Made by a program: the position numbers and the translations under genes. Source: Rhizobiales bacterium Y(2018) (GTDB taxonomy: Bacteria; Pseudomonadota; Alphaproteobacteria; Rhizobiales; Aestuariivirgaceae). Taken from it: 64,000 bases of DNA. Positions 16,835 to 25,098 of the stretch are shown here, in pieces. Numbering within the stretch: position 1 is the stretch's first letter; every line of letters starts with the position of its first letter. The notes beneath the pieces are model-generated. The model did no database searches and was not told where the DNA came from. It saw only the letters and a program-made list of their open reading frames with translations. The DNA lies in the NCBI GenBank assembly GCA_005502925.1, contig SCPD01000002.1, positions 372,001 through 436,000 of the forward strand. The letters run 5' to 3'.

Positions 16835-17706
16835 GCCTGTCCAAGTCAGTGACGGGTTCCCTGCTCTCCGCGCCCACCGTCCTTTACATGGCGGTGTTCT
16901 TCATCGTCCCCAGCCTCATCCTCTTCGCCTACAGCTTCTGGTCGGCGGCGTCCTATCAGGTCGTGCCGGATTTCGTGCTCAAGAATTATCTGGGCTCGCT
17001 GACTTCGCCGCTGTTCTGGAAGGTGACCTTCAACGCCATCTCCATCGGCCTCTGGACCGCGACGATCACACTCATTCTGGCGATCCCGGTCGCTTATTAC
17101 CTCGTTTATGTCGCGCGCTCGCAGACTATTCTTTATCTCATCCTGCTGACCTGGTTCTCGAGCTATCTGGTGCGCATCTATGCCTGGCGCACGCTGCTCG
17201 GCACCAATGGCGTTCTCAATACGGTGCTCCTGCAGCTCGGCATCATCGATCATCCGGTCGGCGCCTTCCTGTTCAGCTCCTTCGCCGTCACCATCACGCT
17301 CGTCCATATCTATCTGCCCTTCTGCATCCTGCTGGTCGTCGCTTCGCTGAGCGAGATCAAGCGCGACCTGATCGATGCGGCGCGTGATCTCGGCACCTCG
17401 TCGATCGGCGCCTTCTGCAAGGTGATCGCGCCAAATGCCGCCAATGGCCTCATCGGCGCCTTCATGCTGACCTTCATTCTGGTGGCGGGCGACTATGTGA
17501 CGCCACAGATGCTGGGTGGTTCCTCAGGCCAGACCACTGGCCTTCTGATCGCCGATCAGTTCCGCAAGACCGGCAACTGGCCGCTCGGCGCGGCGCAGGC
17601 TTTCCTCATGTTCCTGGTGTCGCTCGCCATTTACTTCGCGCTCCTCACGGCGGGCCGCATGTCCGGCCTCGTCGTTCATCGCCCGCGCAAGAAGAAGGAG
17701 GCGTGA
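16831..17706 (+). CDS. ABC transporter permease, PotB-like
   Basis: A 291-residue inner-membrane permease of the spermidine/putrescine type (PotB/MalF-like fold, about six helices). The first helix is VLYMAVFFIVPSLILFAYSF. The cytoplasmic EAA loop that contacts the ATPase reads IDAARDLGTSSIGAFCKVIAP near residue 190. The stop is followed directly by the second permease. Together with that protein, the ATPase and the binding protein it forms one importer. PotABCD-type systems carry many solutes besides polyamines; the enzymes here point to a sugar acid, polyol or related compound. Confidence 0.92.
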   Translation: MSLSKSVTGSLLSAPTVLYMAVFFIVPSLILFAYSFWSAASYQVVPDFVLKNYLGSLTSPLFWKVTFNAISIGLWTATITLILAIPVAYYLVYVARSQTILYLILLTWFSSYLVRIYAWRTLLGTNGVLNTVLLQLGIIDHPVGAFLFSSFAVTITLVHIYLPFCILLVVASLSEIKRDLIDAARDLGTSSIGAFCKVIAPNAANGLIGAFMLTFILVAGDYVTPQMLGGSSGQTTGLLIADQFRKTGNWPLGAAQAFLMFLVSLAIYFALLTAGRMSGLVVHRPRKKKEA

Positions 17707-18495
17707 ATGCTGCTCCGTCTCGTCGTCTGGACCATCCTCGCTTTCCTTGTGGCACCGCTGATCATTATCGTGCTGTTCAGCTTCCACGCCTCGGCCTCGC
17801 TTTCCTTCCCCTTCACCGGCTTCAGCCTGCGCTGGTATCAGGAGATCTTCGGCAATACACAACTCGCCGGCGCGGTGACGAAGAGTCTGATCATCGCTTT
17901 CTTCACCGCGTTGATCACGCTGGTTCTTGGCGCCTCGGCTTCGCTCGGCTGGCTCCGCCTCGACCGCATCGGCCGCGCCGTCATCGAGGCCATGTCGGTC
18001 ACGCCGATCGCCCTGCCGGGCCTGTTCGTGGGCGTTTCGCTGCTGGTGCTTTTCGCCCAGGCCGGCATCCGGCTGTCGACTCTCACCATCGTGATCTCGC
18101 ATGTCGTCATCGCCCTTCCGATCCTTATCGTGGCCATGAAGGCGAGGCTCGCTCTATTCGATCCTTCTCTCGAAGAGGCGGCGCGCGATCTGGGCGCCAG
18201 CCAGCGCCAGACCTTCGCGCGGGTGACCTTGCCGCTCATCGCGCCGACGCTCATTTCCTCGGCGATCCTCGCTTTCGCCGTCTCCTTCGATGAGTTCGTG
18301 GTGACCTCTTTCGTCGCCGGCACGGAGACGACCTTGCCCATGTATATCTGGTCGATGATGCGGCGCACCGTCACGCCGATGGTCAACGCCATCTCGACGC
18401 TCGTTCTCCTCTTCTCTGTCGCCATCCTGCTGGGCGCCTGGCTCATCGGCCGCTTGCGCCGCCAGTCCGCCATTTCCGCCCGCGCCGAACCCTGA
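17707..18495 (+). CDS. ABC transporter permease, PotC-like
   Basis: A 262-residue second permease. AAGGAGG sits at the end of the upstream gene, and the ATG follows its stop without a gap. The EAA loop is EEAARDLGASQRQTFARVTLP. The product has six predicted helices and a basic C-terminus (IGRLRRQSAIS). It pairs with the upstream permease to make the membrane channel. Confidence 0.92.
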   Translation: MLLRLVVWTILAFLVAPLIIIVLFSFHASASLSFPFTGFSLRWYQEIFGNTQLAGAVTKSLIIAFFTALITLVLGASASLGWLRLDRIGRAVIEAMSVTPIALPGLFVGVSLLVLFAQAGIRLSTLTIVISHVVIALPILIVAMKARLALFDPSLEEAARDLGASQRQTFARVTLPLIAPTLISSAILAFAVSFDEFVVTSFVAGTETTLPMYIWSMMRRTVTPMVNAISTLVLLFSVAILLGAWLIGRLRRQSAISARAEP

Positions 18496-18506
18496 AGGAA
18501 GCAGAC

Positions 18507-19595
18507 ATGAAAGCTCCCACTCCCATCATCGAGATCCGCGACGGCAAGAAGAGCTTCGGCTCCTTCGTGGCGCTGGAGAATATCAATCTCACCATCCATG
18601 AGGGTGAGATCCTGACGCTGCTCGGGCCGTCGGGTTGCGGCAAGACTACCCTGATGCGCCTGATCGCCGGCTTCGAGGGCCTCACCTCCGGCACCTTGCG
18701 CGTCAGTGGTGAGGATGTCGCCGCCGTGCCGCCGGAGCGCCGCCCGGTGAACATGGTGTTCCAGCGTTATGCGCTGTTCCCGCATCTCGATGTTTTCGAG
18801 AATGTCGCCTTTGGGCTCAAGGTGAAGGGTCTCGCCAAATCGGAAATCACCGAGCGGGTGAAACGCATGCTGCATATCGTGCAGCTCGAGAGCCTGGCCA
18901 ACCGGTATATCGACGAATTGAGCGGTGGCCAATGCCAGCGCGTGGCGCTCGCCCGGGCGCTGGTCAACGAGCCCAAGGTCCTGCTGCTCGATGAGCCGCT
19001 GGCGGCCCTCGATCTCAAGATCCGTCAGCATATGCTGGCCGAGATGAAGCGCATCCACGCCGAGACTGGCGCCACCTTCATCTATGTCACTCATGACCAG
19101 GACGAGGCGATGATCCTCTCCGACCGCGTGGTGCTGATGGAGAAGGGACGCATCGTCCAGATCGACCGGCCGGAAGACATGTATGCGCGTCCCAAGAGCC
19201 TGTTCGCCGCGAAATTCTTGGGCGAAACCAATCTCTTCGAGACGGCGGTCGCCGATAGCGGCGCCCAGGGCACAGTGGCGAAGACCGCGTCCGGCATCGG
19301 TTTCCTCAGCCGTAATGGGGCGGGACACAAGGCCGGCGATAAGGTCGTCGTGTCGATCCGCCCGGAATCCTTCAGCTTCGCCAATAATGACGAAGGCTCG
19401 TCGCAGAAGACGCAAGGCCAGGTCGAGGATGTCGTCTTCATCGGCAGCCGTTCCTTCTACACGGTCCGTCTCGATGATCAGGCCAAGATACGTATCCAGG
19501 TGCAGCGCAATGGTCGGGTGAAGCCGCCGGAGCCCGGCAGCCGCGCGACCATCTATTGGGACGCCGACAATGTCGTGATGCTGCCGCAGGCCTGA
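18507..19595 (+). CDS. ABC transporter ATP-binding protein, PotA-like
   Basis: A 362-residue ATPase. Walker A is GPSGCGKTT near residue 40, Walker B is VLLLDEPLAALD, and the switch His is in YVTHDQDEA. The signature reads LSGGQCQRVALARAL, with Cys where most homologues have Gln. A TOBE domain occupies residues from about 240 to the end, as in PotA and MalK. It follows the permeases after 11 bp and has a good GGAAG ribosome site. It supplies energy to the importer. Confidence 0.93.
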   Translation: MKAPTPIIEIRDGKKSFGSFVALENINLTIHEGEILTLLGPSGCGKTTLMRLIAGFEGLTSGTLRVSGEDVAAVPPERRPVNMVFQRYALFPHLDVFENVAFGLKVKGLAKSEITERVKRMLHIVQLESLANRYIDELSGGQCQRVALARALVNEPKVLLLDEPLAALDLKIRQHMLAEMKRIHAETGATFIYVTHDQDEAMILSDRVVLMEKGRIVQIDRPEDMYARPKSLFAAKFLGETNLFETAVADSGAQGTVAKTASGIGFLSRNGAGHKAGDKVVVSIRPESFSFANNDEGSSQKTQGQVEDVVFIGSRSFYTVRLDDQAKIRIQVQRNGRVKPPEPGSRATIYWDADNVVMLPQA

Positions 19596-19651
19596 GCCTG
19601 TCGCACTCTGAAGCACAAAACGCACAAGCGAGCGCCGACTATCTGGCCTTT

Positions 19652-19660
19652 GCGAAATTG
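19652..19660 (+). promoter_or_regulatory. GCGAAATTG half-site upstream of the binding-protein gene
   Basis: This is an exact copy of the 9-mer found in the other promoters of the locus, in the 132-bp gap before the binding-protein gene. The upstream half (GCGCCGAC at 19632) matches GCGTCAGG at only 4 of 8 bases. The site suggests that the binding protein and downstream enzymes have their own promoter. Confidence 0.45.
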
Positions 19661-19727
19661 CCGGGTCCGGGTCACCGCCACATAATCCGCCTACTGAACG
19701 TCAACCAATAATCAATGGGGAGTTGAA

Positions 19728-20876
19728 ATGAAGACCATCTGGTCACCCGAACAAATCATGCAGGCCGCCGCGATGAGCCGCCGGTCGTTCCTGGGCGGCG
19801 CCGCCGCGGTAACCGGCGGCCTCGTCGCCGGCCCCTTCCTTCCCAATGCCGCGCAGGCGGCCGCCTCGGGCGATATCCAGATCATGGCCTGGGAAGGCTG
19901 GGAGCTGGTCGATGAACTGAAAGAGTGGCGTGAGAAGAACAATGTCTCCATCGAAGTGAGCGCCATGGGCAATCAGGACGATGTGACCAACAAGTTCAAC
20001 ATGCCCAATCCGCCGGCTTTCGATGCCGCCGAATACAATCAGGGTTATTCCGATCTCTATATTGACGTGATCAAGATCACCAAGCCCTTGGACAAGAGCA
20101 AGCTGCCGAATTACAGCGCCGACAATCTCTTCGACGTCTTCTATGACAAGCCGACCTGGTATCGTGACGGCAAGCTGCATGGCGTGCCCTATGCCTGGGG
20201 CCTCAACACCATCGTCTATAACCCGGCGCTGATGGAGAAGCCGACCTCCTATCAGGATCTCCTCAAGCCCGAGCTCAAGGGCAAGATCGTGCTGGTCGAC
20301 GATACGCTCGTCACCTGGCCGGTGGCGGCGACCTTGGCGGGCCTCGGCGCCAAGTTCCCGAACCTGACCAAGGAGGAAATGGCGCAGACCTTCGAGCATC
20401 TGAAGCAATATCGCGCCCAGGCCCGCCTGATCAGCCTCACTTACGGCGACGTCGTCTCGCTGATGGTGTCGGGCGAGGTCCTCGCCTGCTTCGCCGGCTG
20501 GACCGGCATTCCCACCGAAACCGCCAAGCAGGGCGTCAAGACCGAATACACGATTCCCAAAGAGGGTGCCGCGACCTGGTGCGATGCCTGGTTCATGCCG
20601 CCTTCGGTCGACAATGAAGAAACGGCCTATGAATTCTGCAATCTGGCGATCTCGCCCGAGGTGCAGGCCAAGATCGCCACCCGCAATGCCGCCGGTGTCG
20701 TATCGTCCAAGGCGGTCGAGCTGCTGCCGCCCGAGACCAAGGCGTTGTTCGACTATTCCGATGTCGACGGCATCTTCAAGTCCTCGCCGCTGCTCGGCAT
20801 TCCGCCGCTCGAGTCGACGGAGCATGCCACTTATGCCGACTGGGTCGCGGCCTGGAACGAGTTCAAGGCCGGCTGA
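19728..20876 (+). CDS. ABC transporter substrate-binding protein, PotD-like, Tat-exported
   Basis: A 382-residue periplasmic binding protein. The N-terminus holds a twin-arginine signal (MSRRSFLGGAAAVTGG, cleavage near AQAA), so it is exported folded. The mature protein begins SGDIQIMAWEGWELVDELKEW and follows the extracellular solute-binding family 1/PotD layout. The ligand cannot be read from the sequence. It lies after the transporter genes, with a gap carrying the regulon motif, and 11 bp ahead of a GMC oxidoreductase likely to act on the imported compound. Confidence 0.92.
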   Translation: MKTIWSPEQIMQAAAMSRRSFLGGAAAVTGGLVAGPFLPNAAQAAASGDIQIMAWEGWELVDELKEWREKNNVSIEVSAMGNQDDVTNKFNMPNPPAFDAAEYNQGYSDLYIDVIKITKPLDKSKLPNYSADNLFDVFYDKPTWYRDGKLHGVPYAWGLNTIVYNPALMEKPTSYQDLLKPELKGKIVLVDDTLVTWPVAATLAGLGAKFPNLTKEEMAQTFEHLKQYRAQARLISLTYGDVVSLMVSGEVLACFAGWTGIPTETAKQGVKTEYTIPKEGAATWCDAWFMPPSVDNEETAYEFCNLAISPEVQAKIATRNAAGVVSSKAVELLPPETKALFDYSDVDGIFKSSPLLGIPPLESTEHATYADWVAAWNEFKAG

Positions 20877-20887
20877 TCGCTCGTTCC

Positions 20888-22489
20888 ATGCCCGACTACA
20901 TCGTCGTGGGCGGCGGCTCCGCAGGATGCGTGGTCGCCTCCCGTCTTTCCGAAGATGCGACGAGTTCGGTGCTGCTGCTCGAAGAAGGTCCCGAAGACCG
21001 CAGCATCACCATTCATCTGCCGGTGATGGTCTATAAGACCGCCACCGGCAACCTGCTGCAGCGCCTTGAGCAGGAGCCGACGGCGGAGAACCCCAAAGCG
21101 AAGCCACCGACCATGGTGCAGGCGCGGGTTCTGGGCGGCGGCAGCTCGGTCAATGCGATGCTTTATGTGCGTGGCATCCCGTCCGACTATGATCGCTGGG
21201 CGGAAGAGGGCGCCGAAGGCTGGGCCTATGAAGATGTCCTGCCCTTCTTCAAACGCGCCGAGGACAATGACTCCTTGAGCGGACCCGCGCATGCGACCGG
21301 CGGCCCGCTCAAAGTATCGAATCCCGAATATGTGAGTCCGCTGACGCGCGTCTGGCTGAAAGCCTGCCAGGAGCGCGGCATTCCGCCGGTGCCTGACTTC
21401 AACAGTGGCAACCAGGCGGGCTCGGGTCTCTACCAGCTCACCTTGCGCAATGGCCGCCGCGCCAGCGCCGCGGTCTGCTATCTGAAGCCAGCACGCAAAC
21501 GGCCCAATCTCACGGTCTCGACCAACAGCCGCGCTGTGCGGCTCATCGTCGAGAACAGACGAGTCACCGGCGTCGAATATATGAAAGGCGGTGAGCGTAT
21601 GATCGCCAGAGCGGAGCGCGAGGTGATCGTGGCGGCGGGCGCCATCAACTCTCCGCGCCTGCTGATGGTGTCGGGCATCGGTCCCGGAAAACATCTGAGC
21701 GAGATCGGTATTCCGGTCGTCCATGATTTGCCGGGCGTGGGACGCAATCTGCAGGACCATATGGACGTCTATCTCGTCTATGAGCTTTCCGGCGACCACG
21801 GCTACGACAAATACAAGAAGCTCCATTGGAAGGCCTGGGCGGGCCTGCAATATGCGCTGTTCCGCCAGGGGCCGGTCTGCTCCAATATCATCGAAGGCGG
21901 TGCCTTCTGGCGCGTGAATCCGGATGATCCTCACGCCGATGTGCAATATGCCTTTCTCGCAGGCTCGGGCGTCGAAGAAGGTGTCAGGCCCGTGAAGGGC
22001 GCCAGCGGCTGCACGCTCAATGCCTGCCAGATCCGACCGCGCTCGCGTGGTTTCGTCGAATTGCGCTCGCCCGATCCATTTGCACCGCCGCGCATCGTGC
22101 CCAATTATCTTTCCGATCCTTATGATCTCGAGGCCATGGCGCGTGCGGTGAAGCTCGGCCGCGAGATCATGAGCCAGCCGGTGCTCAAGCCTTACATGAG
22201 GCGCGAGATTCTGCCCGAACATCCGCTGGAGACAGCGGAAGACTACCGCCAATATGTGAAGGACCAGGCGCAGGGTGCTCTGCATCCGACCGGCACCTGC
22301 AGGATCGGCACCGACCCGATGGCGGTGGTTGACAACAAGTTGAGGGTGCACGGGCTGTCGGGCCTGCGTATCGCCGATGCCTCGATCATGCCCTATGTGC
22401 CGTCCGGCAACACCAACGCGCCCGCGATCATGGTCGGCGAGCGCGCCGCCGATTTCATCCGCGCTGGCCGCAACGATCTGAGGGACTGA
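20888..22489 (+). CDS. GMC family FAD-dependent oxidoreductase (choline dehydrogenase-like)
   Basis: A 533-residue flavoenzyme. The FAD motif is DYIVVGGGSAGCVVASRLS, the GMC signature is around ARVLGGGSSVNAMLYVRG, and the C-terminal catalytic His and Asn lie in ALHPTGTCRIG and SGNTNAPAIM. It oxidises a primary or secondary alcohol with FAD. It is close in layout to choline/alcohol dehydrogenases and clearly different from the GMC protein of the minus-strand operon. The stop overlaps the next ATG by one base (TGATG). Confidence 0.92.
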   Translation: MPDYIVVGGGSAGCVVASRLSEDATSSVLLLEEGPEDRSITIHLPVMVYKTATGNLLQRLEQEPTAENPKAKPPTMVQARVLGGGSSVNAMLYVRGIPSDYDRWAEEGAEGWAYEDVLPFFKRAEDNDSLSGPAHATGGPLKVSNPEYVSPLTRVWLKACQERGIPPVPDFNSGNQAGSGLYQLTLRNGRRASAAVCYLKPARKRPNLTVSTNSRAVRLIVENRRVTGVEYMKGGERMIARAEREVIVAAGAINSPRLLMVSGIGPGKHLSEIGIPVVHDLPGVGRNLQDHMDVYLVYELSGDHGYDKYKKLHWKAWAGLQYALFRQGPVCSNIIEGGAFWRVNPDDPHADVQYAFLAGSGVEEGVRPVKGASGCTLNACQIRPRSRGFVELRSPDPFAPPRIVPNYLSDPYDLEAMARAVKLGREIMSQPVLKPYMRREILPEHPLETAEDYRQYVKDQAQGALHPTGTCRIGTDPMAVVDNKLRVHGLSGLRIADASIMPYVPSGNTNAPAIMVGERAADFIRAGRNDLRD

Positions 22490-23256
22490 TGCGCCTTTCC
22501 GCCTGTATCGAGATGCTGTTCGTTCAGGAAACGCCTGACTTCGTCCAGCGCATGCGGCTTGCCGCCGAGGCGGGATTCGACAGGGTCGAGTTCTGGCACT
22601 GGCGCAACAAGGACATTGAGGCCATCGACAAAGCGCGCCGCGAGCACGGACTCGCGATCGCCGGTCTGCTGGCCGAGCCGGTGGCCGATCTGACCGATAC
22701 CGCTTGCCATGATGATTTTCTCGCCGGTCTCGAGCAGAGCATCGCCGTGGCGGGGCGTCTCGCGGCACCGATGCTGATCGCGCAGGCCGGTAATGAGCTG
22801 CCGGGAAGGCCCCGCGCCGAACAGCATCAGGCGATCATCGTCGCGCTCGGCCGCGCCGCCGACCTTCTTGCCGGTACTGGTGTGGTCCTGGCGCTCGAGC
22901 CTTTGAACACACGCATCGATCATCCGGGTTATTATCTCTCCTCGACCGAGGAGGGGCTCGATATCATCGACGCCGTCGGCCGCCCGGAGATCAAGCTGCT
23001 CTACGACATCTATCATTCGATGGTGATGGGCGAAGAGCCATCTCGTGTGCTGGCGGGCCGGATCGACCGCATCGCGCATCTGCATGTCGCCGATCATCCG
23101 GGCCGGCATCAGCCGGGCACCGGCGGGCTCGCTTTGGCCGAGGCGCTCGCCTGGATCGAAGGTCAGGGTTATGCCGGCGCGGCGGGCCTGGAATTCGTGC
23201 CCAAGGGGGCGACGCTACCGGCGGTTGCCGAAGCGCGCGCTCATCTCGCGACGTGA
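22489..23256 (+). CDS. Hydroxypyruvate isomerase-like TIM-barrel protein
   Basis: A 255-residue protein of the Hyi/IolI type. Metal-binding residues are visible in ALEPLNTRIDHPGYYL (Glu), LLYDIYHSMVMG (Asp, His), HLHVADHPGRH and the final GLEFVPKG (Glu). Hydroxypyruvate isomerase converts hydroxypyruvate to tartronate semialdehyde; related proteins act on 2-oxo-tetronates, so a C3-C4 sugar-acid step is plausible. It is translationally coupled to the GMC gene and ends the locus. Confidence 0.85.
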   Translation: MRLSACIEMLFVQETPDFVQRMRLAAEAGFDRVEFWHWRNKDIEAIDKARREHGLAIAGLLAEPVADLTDTACHDDFLAGLEQSIAVAGRLAAPMLIAQAGNELPGRPRAEQHQAIIVALGRAADLLAGTGVVLALEPLNTRIDHPGYYLSSTEEGLDIIDAVGRPEIKLLYDIYHSMVMGEEPSRVLAGRIDRIAHLHVADHPGRHQPGTGGLALAEALAWIEGQGYAGAAGLEFVPKGATLPAVAEARAHLAT

Positions 23257-23312
23257 CGCTGGCGCGGCTTTTCCGACTCGGCTAGCGTTGGCCGGCCGGG
23301 AAGGGGTCGATC

Positions 23313-23795
23313 ATGTCCAGCTATGTTTGGATTCTCACGGTCGTGCATACGCTTCTGAGCTTCATCGCCATCGGCTTCGGCATCGGCGCAACCTCAGGGC
23401 TGTTCGGCGGACACCATTCAACCGTCTGGACAAGGTGGTTCTTTTTTACGGCCGTCGCCGTCACCTTGACCGGCTTCATCTTTCCCTTCACCGGCATCAC
23501 GCCGGCCTTCGCAACCGGTCTCGTGTCGACGGTGATCCTCATCGCCTGGCTCATTGCGCATCGGCAAGGCCGCGTCGGCCCCTGGCGATGGATCTATGCC
23601 GTCGGCATCGTGGCGAGCCTTTACTTGCTGATCTTCGTCACGATCGCCCAGGCTTTCCAGAAGATTCCGTTCCTGCGCGCTCTGGCGCCGACCGGAGCCG
23701 AGGCACCTTTCGCCGTGGCGCAGGTCATTGCGCTCATCGCCTTCATCGTCATCGGAATATGCGCGGTGAGCCGCTTCAGGCCGGCGCTCGCTTAG
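23313..23795 (+). CDS. Small integral membrane protein of unknown function
   Basis: A 160-residue protein with about four hydrophobic helices (WILTVVHTLLSFIAIGFGIG; FFFTAVAVTLTGFIF; WIYAVGIVASLYLLIFVTIA; VAQVIALIAFIVIGICAV). No transporter or enzyme motif is visible. The layout resembles short uncharacterised alphaproteobacterial membrane proteins. Its 3' end overlaps the convergent aminotransferase gene by 20 bp. Confidence 0.75.
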   Translation: MSSYVWILTVVHTLLSFIAIGFGIGATSGLFGGHHSTVWTRWFFFTAVAVTLTGFIFPFTGITPAFATGLVSTVILIAWLIAHRQGRVGPWRWIYAVGIVASLYLLIFVTIAQAFQKIPFLRALAPTGAEAPFAVAQVIALIAFIVIGICAVSRFRPALA

Positions 23796-24918
23796 AAGAT
23801 ACGCCGTATTCCTCGGCAAGGAAGTCATCGATCAGCGTGAGTGCTTCACCCAGCGCCTCGGCTTCGCCGCCGATACCGAAGCGCAAATGGTTCTCCATGC
23901 CGAACCAGCTGCCTGCCACCACGAAGACGCTCTTCTTTTCCCTGAGCTTGCGGCAGAGATTCTCCGACGTGTCGGGCAGCGTGTAGCGCAGGAAGGCCAT
24001 GGCGCCGGCCTGGGGCGGCACCCAGCTGAACAGCTCCGGCCGGCCTTCGATCCACTGCCGCATCTGGTCCAGATTGCCGGCGAGCACGTCGCGATTGCGC
24101 GCCAGGATCCTGGCGCGTTTTTCCGGCTGCAAAGCATGGAGCGCCACGCGCTGGCCCGGAATATTGCTGCCGATCGTCGTATAGTCCTGATGCCGCATGG
24201 CCTTCTCGATGACGGGCTCGGGCGCCACCATCCAGCCGATCCGCAAACCCGCCAGTGCCATGCCCTTGGCGGTACCGCCGGTGACGATCGTCTTGGGCGC
24301 CGCGCCATGGAGCGTTAATATCTCGTCACCCGCAAGCTCGGTACCGCGATAGATCTCGTCCGAATGGAGATGGACATCGCGCTCGGCGCAGAGAGCAATC
24401 AGGGCGGCGCGTTCGTCAATGCCCAGGATCGAACCGGTCGGGTTGTTGGGATTGCACAGGCTGATCAGGCGCGTCTTGCTGCTGAGTTTCCGGCCCAATT
24501 CATCGAAATCGAGGGTCCACCGGTCGCGGTCGAGCCGCAGCGGGCAGAGATGCACCGTCGCACCCAAGGCTTTGGCGAGGCCGGGCGCCTGCATGAAGGT
24601 CGGCGTGATGATGATGGCTTCATCATCGGAGTCCAGCGTGCTCATCACCGTCAGCATATTTGCCTCACTGCTGCCGGTGGTGACGAGGACATTCTCCGCC
24701 GTCGCTCCCGGATGCAGAGAAGCGATGGCCGCGCGCAGAGCCGGCTCGCCTTCGGTATGGCCATAACCGAGTGGCAAATCGAGCAGCGCCTCGATCTCGT
24801 CGCCCGAGAGAATTTCACGCAGCGTGAAGGGATGCAGCCCGCTTTCGGTAAGATTGTATTTGACCGTGTTCTCCCAGATCGACTGGTTTCTTTCGAGCTC
24901 GAACAGGTCAATGCGCAT
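23776..24918 (-). CDS. PLP-dependent aminotransferase, class I/II
   Basis: A 380-residue fold-type I aminotransferase. The substrate and PLP regions are visible as SGSEANMLTV-type text (VTTGSSEANML), LCNPNNPTGS, HSDEIYRG, and the Schiff-base lysine in VTGGTAKGMALAGLRIGW near residue 240. Substrate cannot be assigned; similar enzymes are annotated as aspartate or arginine-derivative aminotransferases. It is divergent from the aldehyde dehydrogenase gene, with a 180-bp region between that has no clear operator. Its context suggests a role in the amino-compound pathway to the right. Confidence 0.87.
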   Translation of the reverse strand: MRIDLFELERNQSIWENTVKYNLTESGLHPFTLREILSGDEIEALLDLPLGYGHTEGEPALRAAIASLHPGATAENVLVTTGSSEANMLTVMSTLDSDDEAIIITPTFMQAPGLAKALGATVHLCPLRLDRDRWTLDFDELGRKLSSKTRLISLCNPNNPTGSILGIDERAALIALCAERDVHLHSDEIYRGTELAGDEILTLHGAAPKTIVTGGTAKGMALAGLRIGWMVAPEPVIEKAMRHQDYTTIGSNIPGQRVALHALQPEKRARILARNRDVLAGNLDQMRQWIEGRPELFSWVPPQAGAMAFLRYTLPDTSENLCRKLREKKSVFVVAGSWFGMENHLRFGIGGEAEALGEALTLIDDFLAEEYGVSSKRAPA

Positions 24919-25098
24919 AGGTCACCTTGGAATGAAGCGGGGATGATGGAGAGAGGTAGCGAGGGGCACGAAAGATTTCTCTCGAATCTCGGGAGGGGCC
25001 GGAAACATTCTGCCGAAGCCGCGAAGCAAAACAAAATTGCATGCCGGGCGCGGCGCGTATCACGGGAGCCGAAAATCTTCTTGCAATCGAGAGCGGGC

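Noticed and set aside
17838-19625. A 595-codon minus-strand frame across the permease and ATPase genes
   Set aside because: It lies antisense to two clear transporter genes and shows no motif of its own.
20831-22768. A 645-codon minus-strand frame across the second GMC gene
   Set aside because: The plus-strand GMC gene has intact catalytic motifs and coupled neighbours; the antisense frame has none.
24364-25098. N-terminal extension of 245 codons on the aldehyde dehydrogenase
   Set aside because: It runs antisense through the aminotransferase gene and lacks any ALDH similarity; the normal ALDH start is at 25099.
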